From Oscillospiraceae bacterium (GTDB lineage: Bacteria > Bacillota > Clostridia > Oscillospirales > Oscillospiraceae), in assembly GCA_017469115.1 (NCBI GenBank), contig JAFUGY010000122.1, forward strand, positions 1-51,253: a stretch of 51,253 bases of DNA, in the 5' to 3' direction. The position numbers and the translations under genes are program-made. The notes under the pieces are model-generated. The model was not told where the DNA came from. It did no database searches and saw only the letters and a list, made by a program, of their open reading frames with translations. Positions 8,553 through 17,747 of the stretch are shown in pieces (position 1 is the first letter of the stretch; the number at the start of each line of letters is the position of its first letter).

Positions 8553-9428
8553 TTATGCTGCAGGCTCTTCTGCAACTTCTTCTACGGCTTCTTCAACCGC
8601 TGCTGTCAAGGGAGCGGCGAGGCTGGAAATTGCACCATTGGGAGCAAGCTCAATATCGTAGTTCTTTGCACATGTTTTGCATAGACGAGTCTTACCAGCC
8701 TCAATAGCATTATCTACATTACCTTCGAAAAGATTAGTGCTGTTGGCAAGGTGCTGGCAGTCAGAATCAAGATGATATACACTGCCACCAGGTGTCCAAT
8801 AAACAGCTGTGTTTCCAAGAGTGGCTTCTGCTTGAGCTTTGCCCTCGGCAGAAACAGGACTATAAGTGTAGTTCAAGCCAATACCGAGTACTAAGGCAAC
8901 TGCAGCTACAATAGAAGCTACTTTCTTCATCTTTGGATCTGCATCTTTGTCAATTAGTAAAACATAAATTAAGAATGGGATGAAAGCAAAACAGCAGACG
9001 ATGACACCCATGTTATTCCAAAGCCAAAACTTTGTTTTGTTTTGTTCGGAAACTGGGTCAATACGGTTAGCTTGTTTCCAAAATTGAGCGCCGAATACAA
9101 CAAGAATAAAATCAAGTACAAGCAGACCTATTACTTGGGTAAGAGCAGTAGAGATATGCAGATTTACTTTGCCAACAAATACGAGAACAGCAAGAACTTC
9201 GCAGACGATAGCAAGCACCCAGAAAACAACCGCGAGAATGCGCTTGGTTTTTGCACTGCTTTTGTCAGCAGCGGTTGCCGGAGTGGCCTTCACGGTGGTT
9301 TTTGCAGCCGGTTTTTCAGCCGGGGTGGTAGCCTTTGCGGAATCTACTTTTGTAATGGTTTTGGCAGTCTTTTTGGGAGCGGCTTTTTTTTCCGAAGCTT
9401 CTGCCTCGGTCACTTTTTTCTCAGCCAT
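8553..9428 (-). CDS. Membrane protein with Lys/Ala-rich N-terminus and Cys/His motif
   Basis: A 291-residue protein I cannot assign to a characterised family. Residues 1-62 are low-complexity Lys/Ala/Thr, resembling histone-H1-like tails. Four hydrophobic segments follow (about 63-84, 93-118, 133-158, 168-188). The C-terminal region has a compact Cys/His pattern, YHLDSDCQHLANS then LCKTCAKNY, which looks like a small metal-binding knuckle and occurs at the ends of other Firmicutes membrane or secreted proteins. An AGGAGG site lies upstream of the ATG. I count 67 G+C in 180 bases at 8881-9060, well below the flanking genes. The transmembrane part may therefore have a different origin. Convergent with the ABC operon. 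Confidence 0.8.
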   Translation of the reverse strand: MAEKKVTEAEASEKKAAPKKTAKTITKVDSAKATTPAEKPAAKTTVKATPATAADKSSAKTKRILAVVFWVLAIVCEVLAVLVFVGKVNLHISTALTQVIGLLVLDFILVVFGAQFWKQANRIDPVSEQNKTKFWLWNNMGVIVCCFAFIPFLIYVLLIDKDADPKMKKVASIVAAVALVLGIGLNYTYSPVSAEGKAQAEATLGNTAVYWTPGGSVYHLDSDCQHLANSTNLFEGNVDNAIEAGKTRLCKTCAKNYDIELAPNGAISSLAAPLTAAVEEAVEEVAEEPAA

Positions 9429-9457
9429 AATGAGCCTCCTATATCAAGTTTGATGTT

Positions 9458-9485
9458 ATTATACTCTTTTTTTATCAGAATTCAA
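9458..9485 (-). promoter_or_regulatory. Promoter of the 8553-9428 membrane protein gene
   Basis: On the minus strand, -10 TATAAT (plus coordinates 9458-9463) and -35 TTGAAT (9480-9485) are 16 bases apart. The start codon lies about 30 bases downstream. Confidence 0.75.
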
Positions 9486-9515
9486 TATTTTCAGCGACTT
9501 TCTGAGAATCTTTTC

Positions 9516-9544
9516 TTGACGCGGACGGAGAAAAAGTGCATAAT
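9516..9544 (+). promoter_or_regulatory. Promoter of the DUF937 gene
   Basis: TTGACG at 9516-9521 and CATAAT at 9539-9544 have a 17-base spacer. It is divergent from the promoter at 9458-9485; the two -35 boxes are about 30 bases apart. Confidence 0.75.
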
Positions 9545-9599
9545 GTGATAAACCTGAAAACAGAGGTTGTTTATATTAAAAAAGAATAGGAGATTTAAC

Positions 9600-10373
9600 A
9601 TGGATCTTACCAGCCTTATGTCAGCTCTTTTGAGTGACCAGAACATCTCCGCAGTAGCGGGTAAAGCCGGTGTTTCGGAAGAAGAGGCGGCATCTGTTCT
9701 TGCAACAGCTCTTCCCGTTATGCTCAACGGCGCAAACGGTCAAGCCTCCGATGCAGCCACAACGGAAAGCTTTTACCAGGCTGTGACGGATCACGCAAAG
9801 AAAGATCCGGAAAAAGTGGATCTGGAAGAGGGCGGAAAAATCGTCGGCCATCTTCTCGGAACCGATGCTGAAAAAGCAGAAAACGCCATTGCGACCAGAG
9901 CTGGGATGAGTTCGGCCAATGTCGGCCTGATTCTGGCAGCCGCGGCTCCTCTGATCATGAATATGCTCGGTAATTCTACCAGCAGCTCCCACAGCTCTTC
10001 GGGTACAGCATCCCTTCTCAGCGCCCTCCTTGGCGGCGGGATGAACAGCAATGCCAGCAGCTCTTTGATGACGTCTGCGCTGACAAGCGTTCTCGGCAAC
10101 GCACTCGGCGGAAATTCTTCCTCCAACAGTTTGCTCGGCAGTGTCCTCAGCAGTGCACTCGGCGGTGGGATGCAGGCTAAGTCCCAGCCTTCTTCTGCCG
10201 GCCTTCTCGGTTCCCTCCTCGGCGGTGGAATGGGAAGCTCCCAGCAGTATTCTTCCGGCAATGCTGCTTCCAGTCTTCTGGGATCTTTGCTCGGAGGTTC
10301 TTCCAATCAACAACAGCAGTCTGGGTTGAATCTCGGTACAGTCGGTGGTCTGCTCAGCAGCCTGCTGAAGTAA
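9600..10373 (+). CDS. DUF937 family protein
   Basis: A 257-residue protein. Residues 1-125 match the DUF937 pattern: an alpha-helical repeat with VAGKAGVSEEEAASVLATAL and a second copy-like segment, LLGTDAEKAENAIATRAGMS. The rest is Ser/Gly/Leu-rich low complexity with recurring GSLLGGGM-like units. No signal peptide or membrane segment is evident. The function of DUF937 proteins is not established. The start is set by AATAGGAGA, seven bases before ATG 9600; an upstream in-frame TTG at 9567 has no ribosome site. It is monocistronic, with its own promoter and stem-loops downstream. Confidence 0.85.
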   Translation: MDLTSLMSALLSDQNISAVAGKAGVSEEEAASVLATALPVMLNGANGQASDAATTESFYQAVTDHAKKDPEKVDLEEGGKIVGHLLGTDAEKAENAIATRAGMSSANVGLILAAAAPLIMNMLGNSTSSSHSSSGTASLLSALLGGGMNSNASSSLMTSALTSVLGNALGGNSSSNSLLGSVLSSALGGGMQAKSQPSSAGLLGSLLGGGMGSSQQYSSGNAASSLLGSLLGGSSNQQQQSGLNLGTVGGLLSSLLK

Positions 10374-10404
10374 GAGAAAGCCTTTTAGCGGTTTTCTGTT
10401 CATA

Positions 10405-10432
10405 AAGGTCTCTGTAATCGGGCAGAGACCTT
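10405..10432 (+). terminator. Stem-loop between DUF937 gene and guaB
   Basis: A perfect ten-base inverted repeat has arms 10405-10414 (AAGGTCTCTG) and 10423-10432 (CAGAGACCTT). It lacks a T tract, so it could be a weak terminator or an operator. A smaller imperfect stem (about 10376-10399, AGAAAGCC / GGTTTTCT) lies just before it and may be the real terminator. I see no convincing guaB promoter in 10433-10526. Confidence 0.5.
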
Positions 10433-10493
10433 AACTATAACCTTTTACCCGGCTTCCGATGGATCAAGGATGCTGCAGCCCCTGAATGAATGA

Positions 10494-12005
<1,512 letters not shown>

Positions 12006-12008
12006 TTC

Positions 12009-13280
12009 ATGGAAGAACAACAAAAAAAGCCCTCCGGCCGGAATCGGCCGGAGGAGAAGGCACAGAAAAAGCCTGATTTCAAAAAAATCAAAAATACCAC
12101 CTTTTTGGTGGCATTTATCCTGCTGGGGATCTATTACTTTTACCTCCGCTTCCAGGAGCAACAGGCGATGCAGCAGGCTCCTTCAACGACGGTTACGCTG
12201 GCTACCGCTGCACCTGTTCAGCAGACTCCCGGTGCAACGGCAACACCTGCCGGCACACAAAAACCATCCTCTACACAAAAGCCTGTTGCTACAACAAAGC
12301 CAACTGCATCACCTTCTGATCCGCTGCCTTCTGCTCAGAGCATTCCCTTTGAGCTTGCCGGGTCAAACGGAGAAAAACGGTATGATTCCAACGGGAATCT
12401 GATTGATACTTCCAACTTCCTGGTTTCGGTCCACAGCTCTTCCGAGGTGCTGCCGAAGGGATTTTCTTTTCAAGATTTTCCTTCCTTTTCCGGTCAGGCA
12501 GTGGTCATCGTGAACAACAATGTGCCGTTTTTTACGCCGGAAGAGATTGCGCTTGCAAAGCAGGGTACGTTTGAATATTACGGGGAGCTGGATTCCCGCG
12601 GCCGCTGTACGGTTGCCTTTGATTGTTTGGGAAAGGACACCATGCCTGCCTATGGACAGAAGCGGGGCAGCATCAGTTCCATTCATCCTACGGGATGGAA
12701 ACAGGCGCGGTATGACTGTGTAGATTCCGAAACGGTGATGACACGAGCTCATCTTGCAGGGTATATGTTGTCTTCAGAAAACGCAAACCCGAACAATCTG
12801 ATTACGGGGACGCGTTACATGAATGCCGACACCATGCTCCCTTATGAAGAGAGCACGGCTGATTATCTTGATCATCACTCTTCCGGCCGTGTCCTTTACC
12901 GGGTCACGCCGTATTTCCGGGGAAGCAACCTCATGGCAGAAGGGATTCTGATGGAGGCCATGTCGGTGGAGGATCTCGGCAAAAGCCATCAGTACTGTGT
13001 GTTCGTTTATAACATCCAGCCCGGCTTAAACTTCCGGTATTCGAATGGGGCAAGTTCCTATGTTGGCATCTTCTTCGATGTGAAATCGGATACCGTTGTT
13101 ACCGATGGATTGAAGCTGAAAACCTATGGCATGGAATTTTCAACCCAAACGATTCACACGAAAAACTGCTCAAAATACAACGCGCTTCCTGCCTCAGACA
13201 AGGCTTCCTTTTATGGCGATTCCGCCATGAAATCCGAATGGCCTTCTCTGGGTTATCACTTTTGCTCCTGCATGCAATAA
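12009..13280 (+). CDS. Membrane-anchored DNA/RNA non-specific endonuclease
   Basis: A 423-residue protein with a short charged N-terminus, one membrane segment (about 32-50), a Thr/Pro/Ala-rich stalk (about 60-115) and an extracellular nuclease domain. The domain resembles streptococcal EndA-type ββα-metal nucleases: a TRAHLAGYM block with candidate catalytic His248, then NPNNLITGTRYMN providing the metal-ligand Asn. The family's usual DRGH core reads TRAH here, so activity is not certain. The C-terminus has paired cysteines (CSCMQ). Likely role: degradation of external DNA for nutrients, or DNA processing in competence. The start is four bases after guaB without a visible Shine-Dalgarno. The only nearby in-frame Met lies after the membrane segment, so 12009 is preferred. 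Confidence 0.87.
   Translation: MEEQQKKPSGRNRPEEKAQKKPDFKKIKNTTFLVAFILLGIYYFYLRFQEQQAMQQAPSTTVTLATAAPVQQTPGATATPAGTQKPSSTQKPVATTKPTASPSDPLPSAQSIPFELAGSNGEKRYDSNGNLIDTSNFLVSVHSSSEVLPKGFSFQDFPSFSGQAVVIVNNNVPFFTPEEIALAKQGTFEYYGELDSRGRCTVAFDCLGKDTMPAYGQKRGSISSIHPTGWKQARYDCVDSETVMTRAHLAGYMLSSENANPNNLITGTRYMNADTMLPYEESTADYLDHHSSGRVLYRVTPYFRGSNLMAEGILMEAMSVEDLGKSHQYCVFVYNIQPGLNFRYSNGASSYVGIFFDVKSDTVVTDGLKLKTYGMEFSTQTIHTKNCSKYNALPASDKASFYGDSAMKSEWPSLGYHFCSCMQ
12031..12054. other. Perfect GC-rich hairpin inside the first codons of the nuclease gene
   Basis: Arms 12031-12040 (CCTCCGGCCG) and 12045-12054 (CGGCCGGAGG) with loop GAAT, codons 8-16 of the nuclease. On the minus strand the stem is followed by a T run (complement of the A run 12022-12028), so in that orientation it has the form of an intrinsic terminator. 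Confidence 0.75.
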
Positions 13281-13290
13281 AGGCAGGAGC
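13264..13290 (+). other. Stem-loop spanning the nuclease stop codon
   Basis: Arms GCTCCTGC (13264-13271) and GCAGGAGC (13283-13290) enclose the nuclease stop codon. No T tract follows. It may slow read-through into the aminotransferase gene or protect the upstream message. Confidence 0.4.
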
Positions 13291-13314
13291 ATACTCTTAT
13301 TACAGGAGGATTTT

Positions 13315-14478
13315 ATGAGAGACTATGAAGCCCGCCGGCTGAAAAACTGCAGCCAGTCTCCCACAGTTGCACTCAACGCCAAAGGCATTGAAATGAAAGA
13401 GCAAGGGATTGATGTTTTATCATTCGCTGCGGGAGAACCGGATTTTGATACACCTGAGATCATCAAACAGGCAGCTTTTGAAGCAATCCGCAACAACCAG
13501 ACTCACTATACCAGCGCAGCCGGGCTTGTTACGCTCCGCAGAAGAATTGCCCTCAAGCTCCGGGAGGAAAACGGCATTGCAGTGGATGAATCGTGCATTA
13601 TTGTAACACCCGGGGCAAAGCTTGCTCTCTTTCAGGCTTTGATGGCTTTTCTGGAAGAAGGGGATGAATGCCTCGTGCCGACACCTGCCTATCCTTCCTA
13701 TCAGGCGATTATCCGAATGGCAGGAGCAACCTATGTTCCCGTTCCCTTGAAAATTGAGGATGGATTCCGCCTGACTGGGCAGATGTTGGAGGAAAAGGCC
13801 ACAGAGCGGACAAAAATGCTCATCATCTGTAACCCATGCAACCCGACAGGGCATGTTCTCTCCAGGGAAGAAGTAGAAGATATTGCAGCTTTTGCCCGGG
13901 AAAGGGAGATCCTCGTCATATCCGATGAGATTTATGAAAAACTCATCTATGATGGCAGAAAACACTACAGCCTCGGAGCAATCCCGGAAATAGCAGACAG
14001 GGTGATTACCTTGAACGGTTTTTCCAAAAGCGTTGCTATGACGGGATGGCGCATCGGTTATTCGGCTGCGCATCCTGCCTTGACAAAAGTGATGATGAAG
14101 CTGCAAACCAATACCGTTAACTGTACTGCTTCCTTTGTTCAGGTAGCTTCGATCGCTGCGTTTGACTGCGCGGAAGAGACCGAAGCTATGCGCCTGAGTT
14201 ATCTGGAGCGGAGAGACCTGATTTGTGACGGCCTGAATGCCATCCCGGGAGTTTTTTGCCCGCGATCGGAAGGTGCTTTCTATGCGTTCTTTAAAATCGA
14301 TTACCGGGATATGACAGCAGAACAGCTTGCGGATTATATCCTCGAAAAAGCGGGTATTCTTGTCGTTCCGGGCACAGGCTTCGGGGAGGGCGGAGAGAAG
14401 TGCATTCGCCTTTCTTTTGCAGCAGACAAAACGCAACTGAAGACAGCAGTAGAACGCTTGCGAAAGATATTTGCTTGA
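13315..14478 (+). CDS. Pyridoxal-phosphate aminotransferase, class I/II (aspartate aminotransferase-like)
   Basis: A 387-residue fold-type I aminotransferase. Visible motifs are SFAAGEPDFDTP near the N-terminus, the cofactor-binding NPCNPTGHV block, the SDEIYEKLIYDG strand, and FSKSVAMTGWRIGY with Schiff-base Lys238. Near the C-terminus the substrate-carboxylate Arg lies in KCIRLSFA. It resembles the Iγ aspartate/aromatic aminotransferase group of Firmicutes (AspC/PatA-like). Exact amino-acid preference cannot be decided. ACAGGAGGA at 13302-13310 sets the start. Its stop codon is overlapped by the -35 box of the next transcript. Confidence 0.93.
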   Translation: MRDYEARRLKNCSQSPTVALNAKGIEMKEQGIDVLSFAAGEPDFDTPEIIKQAAFEAIRNNQTHYTSAAGLVTLRRRIALKLREENGIAVDESCIIVTPGAKLALFQALMAFLEEGDECLVPTPAYPSYQAIIRMAGATYVPVPLKIEDGFRLTGQMLEEKATERTKMLIICNPCNPTGHVLSREEVEDIAAFAREREILVISDEIYEKLIYDGRKHYSLGAIPEIADRVITLNGFSKSVAMTGWRIGYSAAHPALTKVMMKLQTNTVNCTASFVQVASIAAFDCAEETEAMRLSYLERRDLICDGLNAIPGVFCPRSEGAFYAFFKIDYRDMTAEQLADYILEKAGILVVPGTGFGEGGEKCIRLSFAADKTQLKTAVERLRKIFA

Positions 14479-14503
14479 CAAGTAAAATGAATTCCGATAT
14501 ACT
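14475..14503 (+). promoter_or_regulatory. Promoter of the TRAP transporter genes
   Basis: Near-consensus promoter: TTGACA at 14475-14480, a 17-base spacer, and TATACT at 14498-14503. The -35 box overlaps the TGA stop of the aminotransferase. Confidence 0.85.
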
Positions 14504-14551
14504 TTACCGCGTTAAAACGATGAATTATCAGCCGGGAGGAAGAATACATCC

Positions 14552-16516
14552 ATGCCGCAGGAAGCAGAGGAAAAAGCCCAACAATTGATGGAGGAAACCG
14601 ATTCCGACAGCCGGACGCGAACCTATACCGGTTTGATGGATGGAATTATCACGGCAATCCTGGTTGGGTTTGCGGTGTTTCAGCTCTGGGCAAATCTCAC
14701 CGGAACGCTGGGCGCGGTCAAACTGCGGTCTGCTCATGTGATGATTCTGTTGCCGCTTGCTTTTTTGTTGTATCCCACGACAAAAAAGGAGCGGAGAACT
14801 CGCAAATGGATGCCGGTTTGGGATGTGGTCCTCAGCATTGCCGCTATTTTTTGTTTTGCCTATATTCTTCAACGCTATGATGCACTTGCTCGTACCGGCA
14901 GGCTGAACAGCACAGATGTCTGGATCGGCGTGGTGTGTCTGGTCCTGTGCTTTGAAGCAGCCCGCCGCACCAGCGGAAATCTCGCAGTGATAGCTCTGGT
15001 TTTTCTTTCCTATTTCGCAGTGTGGGGTAGATATGTCCCCGGTGTGTTTGGCACAGCTGCCTTCCCGCTCAAACGGGTGATCAAATCCCTTGTTTGGGAT
15101 ACAATCGGCATCCTCGGTACAGGCAGTGGGGTATCGGCTACCTATATTTTTGTTTTTGTCTTGTTCGGGGCTTTTTTGAAATACAGTGGGTTTTCTCAGT
15201 TTATCAACGATATTTCGCTCACACTTGTGGGCAGTTCACCGGGAGGACCGGCAAAGGTTTCGGTTATTGCCTCTGCCATGATGGGGATGATCAACGGCTC
15301 GGCAATTGCCAACGTAGCTACTACCGGAACGATCACCATCCCCCTGATGAAAAAGACCGGTTATAAAAAAGAATTTGCCGGAGCTGTTGAAGCAGTTGCG
15401 TCTACAGGCGGTCAGTTTACCCCTCCTATTATGGGAGCGGTCGGTTTTGTGATGGCGGAATTTATGGCCGTCAGCTATACCAAAGTGATGCTGGCTGCGG
15501 CAATCCCTGCAATTTTGTATTATGTGAGCCTGCTTTGGTCGGTTCATCTCGAAGCAAAGCGACTCGGACTTTCCGGGCTCGCACCGGAAAACATTCCCAA
15601 AGCTGCCGAAGTGTTGAAGACGCGCGGACACCTGTTGATTCCGCTGGTTGTATTGCTCGTGATGATGTTTCAGGGCTACACACCTCTGTATGCAGCCATT
15701 ATTGCTATATTTGTGACAATTCCGGTTTCCTGGTTTCGAAGAGAAACCCGTATGACACCAAAGATCCTTCTTCAGGCGGTAGTTGAAGGCAGCCGAAGCG
15801 CAATCGGAGTAGGTGTGAGCTGCGTCATTATCGGCGTGATCATCGGATCGGTGAATATGACGAGCCTCGGCGTTAATTTCGGGAGTCTGATTCTGAAGGT
15901 GGTCGGAGAAGGCCAGCTGTTCCTCGGCGGATTGATGGTTATGGTGATGTCTATCATCCTCGGGATGGGGGTGCCCGGTGTGGCAGCCTATGTGATTGTC
16001 TATGCCGTTGCAGTACCGGTGCTGCGCAACGTCGGCGCAACAGAAATGGCAGCCAACATGTTCTGCCTGATCTATGCCTGCCTCAGCAATATCACACCTC
16101 CGGTGGCCATGAGCTCTTATGTTGCCAGCGGTATTGCCGACAGTGACATGACAAAAACAAGCCTGATAGCCATCAAACTCGGCATTGCAGGTTTTATTGT
16201 GCCGTTTTTCTTCCTGAATAATCCTGTGCTGCTTTACGGCAGCACGGAAGGAGTTTCTTTAAGCACAACACTTTACTCTTTTGCTACGGCAGTAGTCGGT
16301 GTTCTTGCGCTTGCCAGCGGTCTGGCAGGGCTTCCGGTAAAGAAGGACGACAAAGTCATTGCCGCTTTGCGTCTCGTTTGTCGTGTCCTTCTGGTAGTTG
16401 CGGGGATCCTTTTTATCAGCCCTGCCCTTATCACGGACGGGATCGCCTTGCTCCTGATTGCAATACAGTTTGTGCTTTATCGCGTGGTGCTTGCCCGCCC
16501 CAATGCTTTGCCGTAA
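14552..16516 (+). CDS. TRAP transporter fused permease (4TM/12TM), TAXI type
   Basis: A 654-residue membrane protein in which the small (DctQ-like) and large (DctM-like) TRAP subunits are fused. The first about 160 residues hold four membrane segments. The rest holds the large subunit, with GGPAKVSVIASAMMGMINGS, the TGGQFTPPIMGAVGFVMAEF helix and the NITPPVAMSSYVASG block. TRAP systems drive solute uptake with a sodium or proton gradient. The TAXI-type binding protein is the next gene, so this is a complete secondary importer. Known TAXI substrates include dicarboxylates and glutamate-like acids; the substrate here is not determined. GGGAGGA lies 11 bases before ATG 14552. Confidence 0.95.
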   Translation: MPQEAEEKAQQLMEETDSDSRTRTYTGLMDGIITAILVGFAVFQLWANLTGTLGAVKLRSAHVMILLPLAFLLYPTTKKERRTRKWMPVWDVVLSIAAIFCFAYILQRYDALARTGRLNSTDVWIGVVCLVLCFEAARRTSGNLAVIALVFLSYFAVWGRYVPGVFGTAAFPLKRVIKSLVWDTIGILGTGSGVSATYIFVFVLFGAFLKYSGFSQFINDISLTLVGSSPGGPAKVSVIASAMMGMINGSAIANVATTGTITIPLMKKTGYKKEFAGAVEAVASTGGQFTPPIMGAVGFVMAEFMAVSYTKVMLAAAIPAILYYVSLLWSVHLEAKRLGLSGLAPENIPKAAEVLKTRGHLLIPLVVLLVMMFQGYTPLYAAIIAIFVTIPVSWFRRETRMTPKILLQAVVEGSRSAIGVGVSCVIIGVIIGSVNMTSLGVNFGSLILKVVGEGQLFLGGLMVMVMSIILGMGVPGVAAYVIVYAVAVPVLRNVGATEMAANMFCLIYACLSNITPPVAMSSYVASGIADSDMTKTSLIAIKLGIAGFIVPFFFLNNPVLLYGSTEGVSLSTTLYSFATAVVGVLALASGLAGLPVKKDDKVIAALRLVCRVLLVVAGILFISPALITDGIALLLIAIQFVLYRVVLARPNALP

Positions 16517-16532
16517 TCGTAAAAAGGATGAT

Positions 16533-16581
16533 ACGCCGGAGGGCGTTACATCAATAGGGATGCCTGTCCTGATCCGGGCAT
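16533..16581 (+). other. Small hairpins between TRAP permease and binding-protein genes
   Basis: Two short stems are visible: ACGCC (16533-16537) with GGCGT (16542-16546), and ATGCC (16560-16564) with GGCAT (16577-16581). Such intercistronic structures can stabilise the message for the binding protein. Neither has a T tract. Confidence 0.35.
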
Positions 16582-16620
16582 ACCGAAAAAAGATTTATTC
16601 AGAAAGAGAGGACATCAAAA

Positions 16621-17577
16621 ATGAAGAAGACATTTGCTCTGGTTTTGTGCATGGTCATTGTTTTTTCGGCACTGTTCACGGTTTCGGCTTCTGCAGCGGA
16701 AATCAACTTTGTCACAGCCGGAACCTCCGGAACGTTTTATGCCATCAGTGTGGAAGTGGCCAAACTATGGAATGATAACATTCCCGGAATGCATGCTGTT
16801 GCCACACCGTCCGGCGGTGGGGTGGATAACCTCAACCAGGCGAAAGACGGAGAGGCTCAGATCGGCATTGCCAATGCAAATCTGGTTTATCAGTCGATGA
16901 TGGGCACCGATGCCTTTGAAGGTGACGCCAATCCGGACATCCGTATTTTTGCCGGCTTGTACTATAACCCCAATCAGGTGGTTGTTACGAACGCCAGCGG
17001 AATCAATTCCTTTGCAGACTTTGCCGGGAAGCATTTTTCCGTCGGTGCAGCAGGTTCTACCACCATTGATGAGGCAGCCCACCATCTCGCTACGGCAGGC
17101 CTCACCCTTGATGATATGAAAACCGAGTATATGGATGTCGCATCCTCTGCCGATGCCATTCAAAACAAACAGCTTGACGGTGCATGGATTATGGCAGGCG
17201 CCCCCAATGCCGGTGTGACGCAGATTCTTACCAGCAGCGATGCAAAGCTTCTGCCGATTCCGGAAGAGGTTGTTGACGCTCTGAAAGCAGATTATCCCTG
17301 GTATGCTTCCTACACAATCCCGGCCGGCACTTATGCCAACCAGGATGAAGATGTGCCCACTTCAGCCGTTAAGCTTACACTTTTCCTCACGCCTGATGTT
17401 GATGAAGAAACAGCTTATCAGATGACGAAGGTTTTCTGGGAGAATTGGGACAGCCTGACGGAAAACTTTGCTGCCCTGAAGGCAGCCGATCCGGCCAAAG
17501 CCTGTGAAGACCTTGCAGGGGTTCCTCTCCATGAAGGCGCAGCCCGCTACTATCGCGAAATCGGTCTGATTGACTGA
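16621..17577 (+). CDS. TAXI family TRAP transporter solute-binding protein
   Basis: A 318-residue exported receptor. A signal peptide covers about residues 1-24, ending SASA-AE. It has no lipobox cysteine, so it would be released or held in a periplasm-like space rather than lipid-anchored. The mature protein starts INFVTAGTSGTFYAISVEVA, typical of TAXI (TRAP-associated extracytoplasmic immunogenic) receptors. It continues with GGGVDNLNQAKDGEAQIGIA and the LYYNPNQVVV strand. It delivers substrate to the fused permease encoded just upstream. GAGAGGA at 16606-16612 gives an eight-base spacing to the ATG. The transcript probably ends at the stem-loop centred on 17614. Confidence 0.95.
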   Translation: MKKTFALVLCMVIVFSALFTVSASAAEINFVTAGTSGTFYAISVEVAKLWNDNIPGMHAVATPSGGGVDNLNQAKDGEAQIGIANANLVYQSMMGTDAFEGDANPDIRIFAGLYYNPNQVVVTNASGINSFADFAGKHFSVGAAGSTTIDEAAHHLATAGLTLDDMKTEYMDVASSADAIQNKQLDGAWIMAGAPNAGVTQILTSSDAKLLPIPEEVVDALKADYPWYASYTIPAGTYANQDEDVPTSAVKLTLFLTPDVDEETAYQMTKVFWENWDSLTENFAALKAADPAKACEDLAGVPLHEGAARYYREIGLID

Positions 17578-17591
17578 AACGTCAGTTTTGT

Positions 17592-17649
17592 TTTTGATTC
17601 AGCAGCTCTGTGTTTGCAGGGCTGCTATTTTAGCGTTATTGAATCAAAA
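17592..17649 (+). terminator. Terminator with nested outer stem after TAXI gene
   Basis: The inner stem has arms AGCAGCTCTG (17601-17610) and CAGGGCTGCT (17617-17626), one wobble, followed by ATTTTAGCG. It is enclosed by a perfect ten-base outer repeat TTTTGATTCA (17592-17601) and TGAATCAAAA (17640-17649). Confidence 0.65.
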
Positions 17650-17672
17650 TTCAGGATTTGTTCATCTTTTCT

Positions 17673-17699
17673 TTAGCACTCTTGCCTTGACAGTGCTAA
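17673..17699 (+). promoter_or_regulatory. CIRCE operator (HrcA binding site) at ftsH
   Basis: TTAGCACTC at 17673-17681, exactly nine bases, then CAGTGCTAA at 17691-17699. The CIRCE consensus is TTAGCACTC-N9-GAGTGCTAA, so 17 of 18 arm positions match. The right arm overlaps the -35 box of the ftsH promoter, the expected place for HrcA repression. Confidence 0.88.
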
Positions 17700-17714
17700 A
17701 ACTGGTGGTATAAT
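17687..17714 (+). promoter_or_regulatory. ftsH promoter
   Basis: TTGACA at 17687-17692, a 16-base spacer, and TATAAT at 17709-17714 with an upstream TG (17706-17707). This is a near-ideal sigma-A-type promoter with extended -10, partly covered by the CIRCE element. Confidence 0.9.
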
Positions 17715-17747
17715 GCAGCCAGAATGTAAAAAAGGAGAAAGGAAAAG

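Noticed and set aside
10000-10373. Gly/Ser-rich repeats of the DUF937 protein as a structural repeat array
   Set aside because: The units (GSLLGGGM-like) vary in length and look like low-complexity sequence rather than a defined domain repeat.
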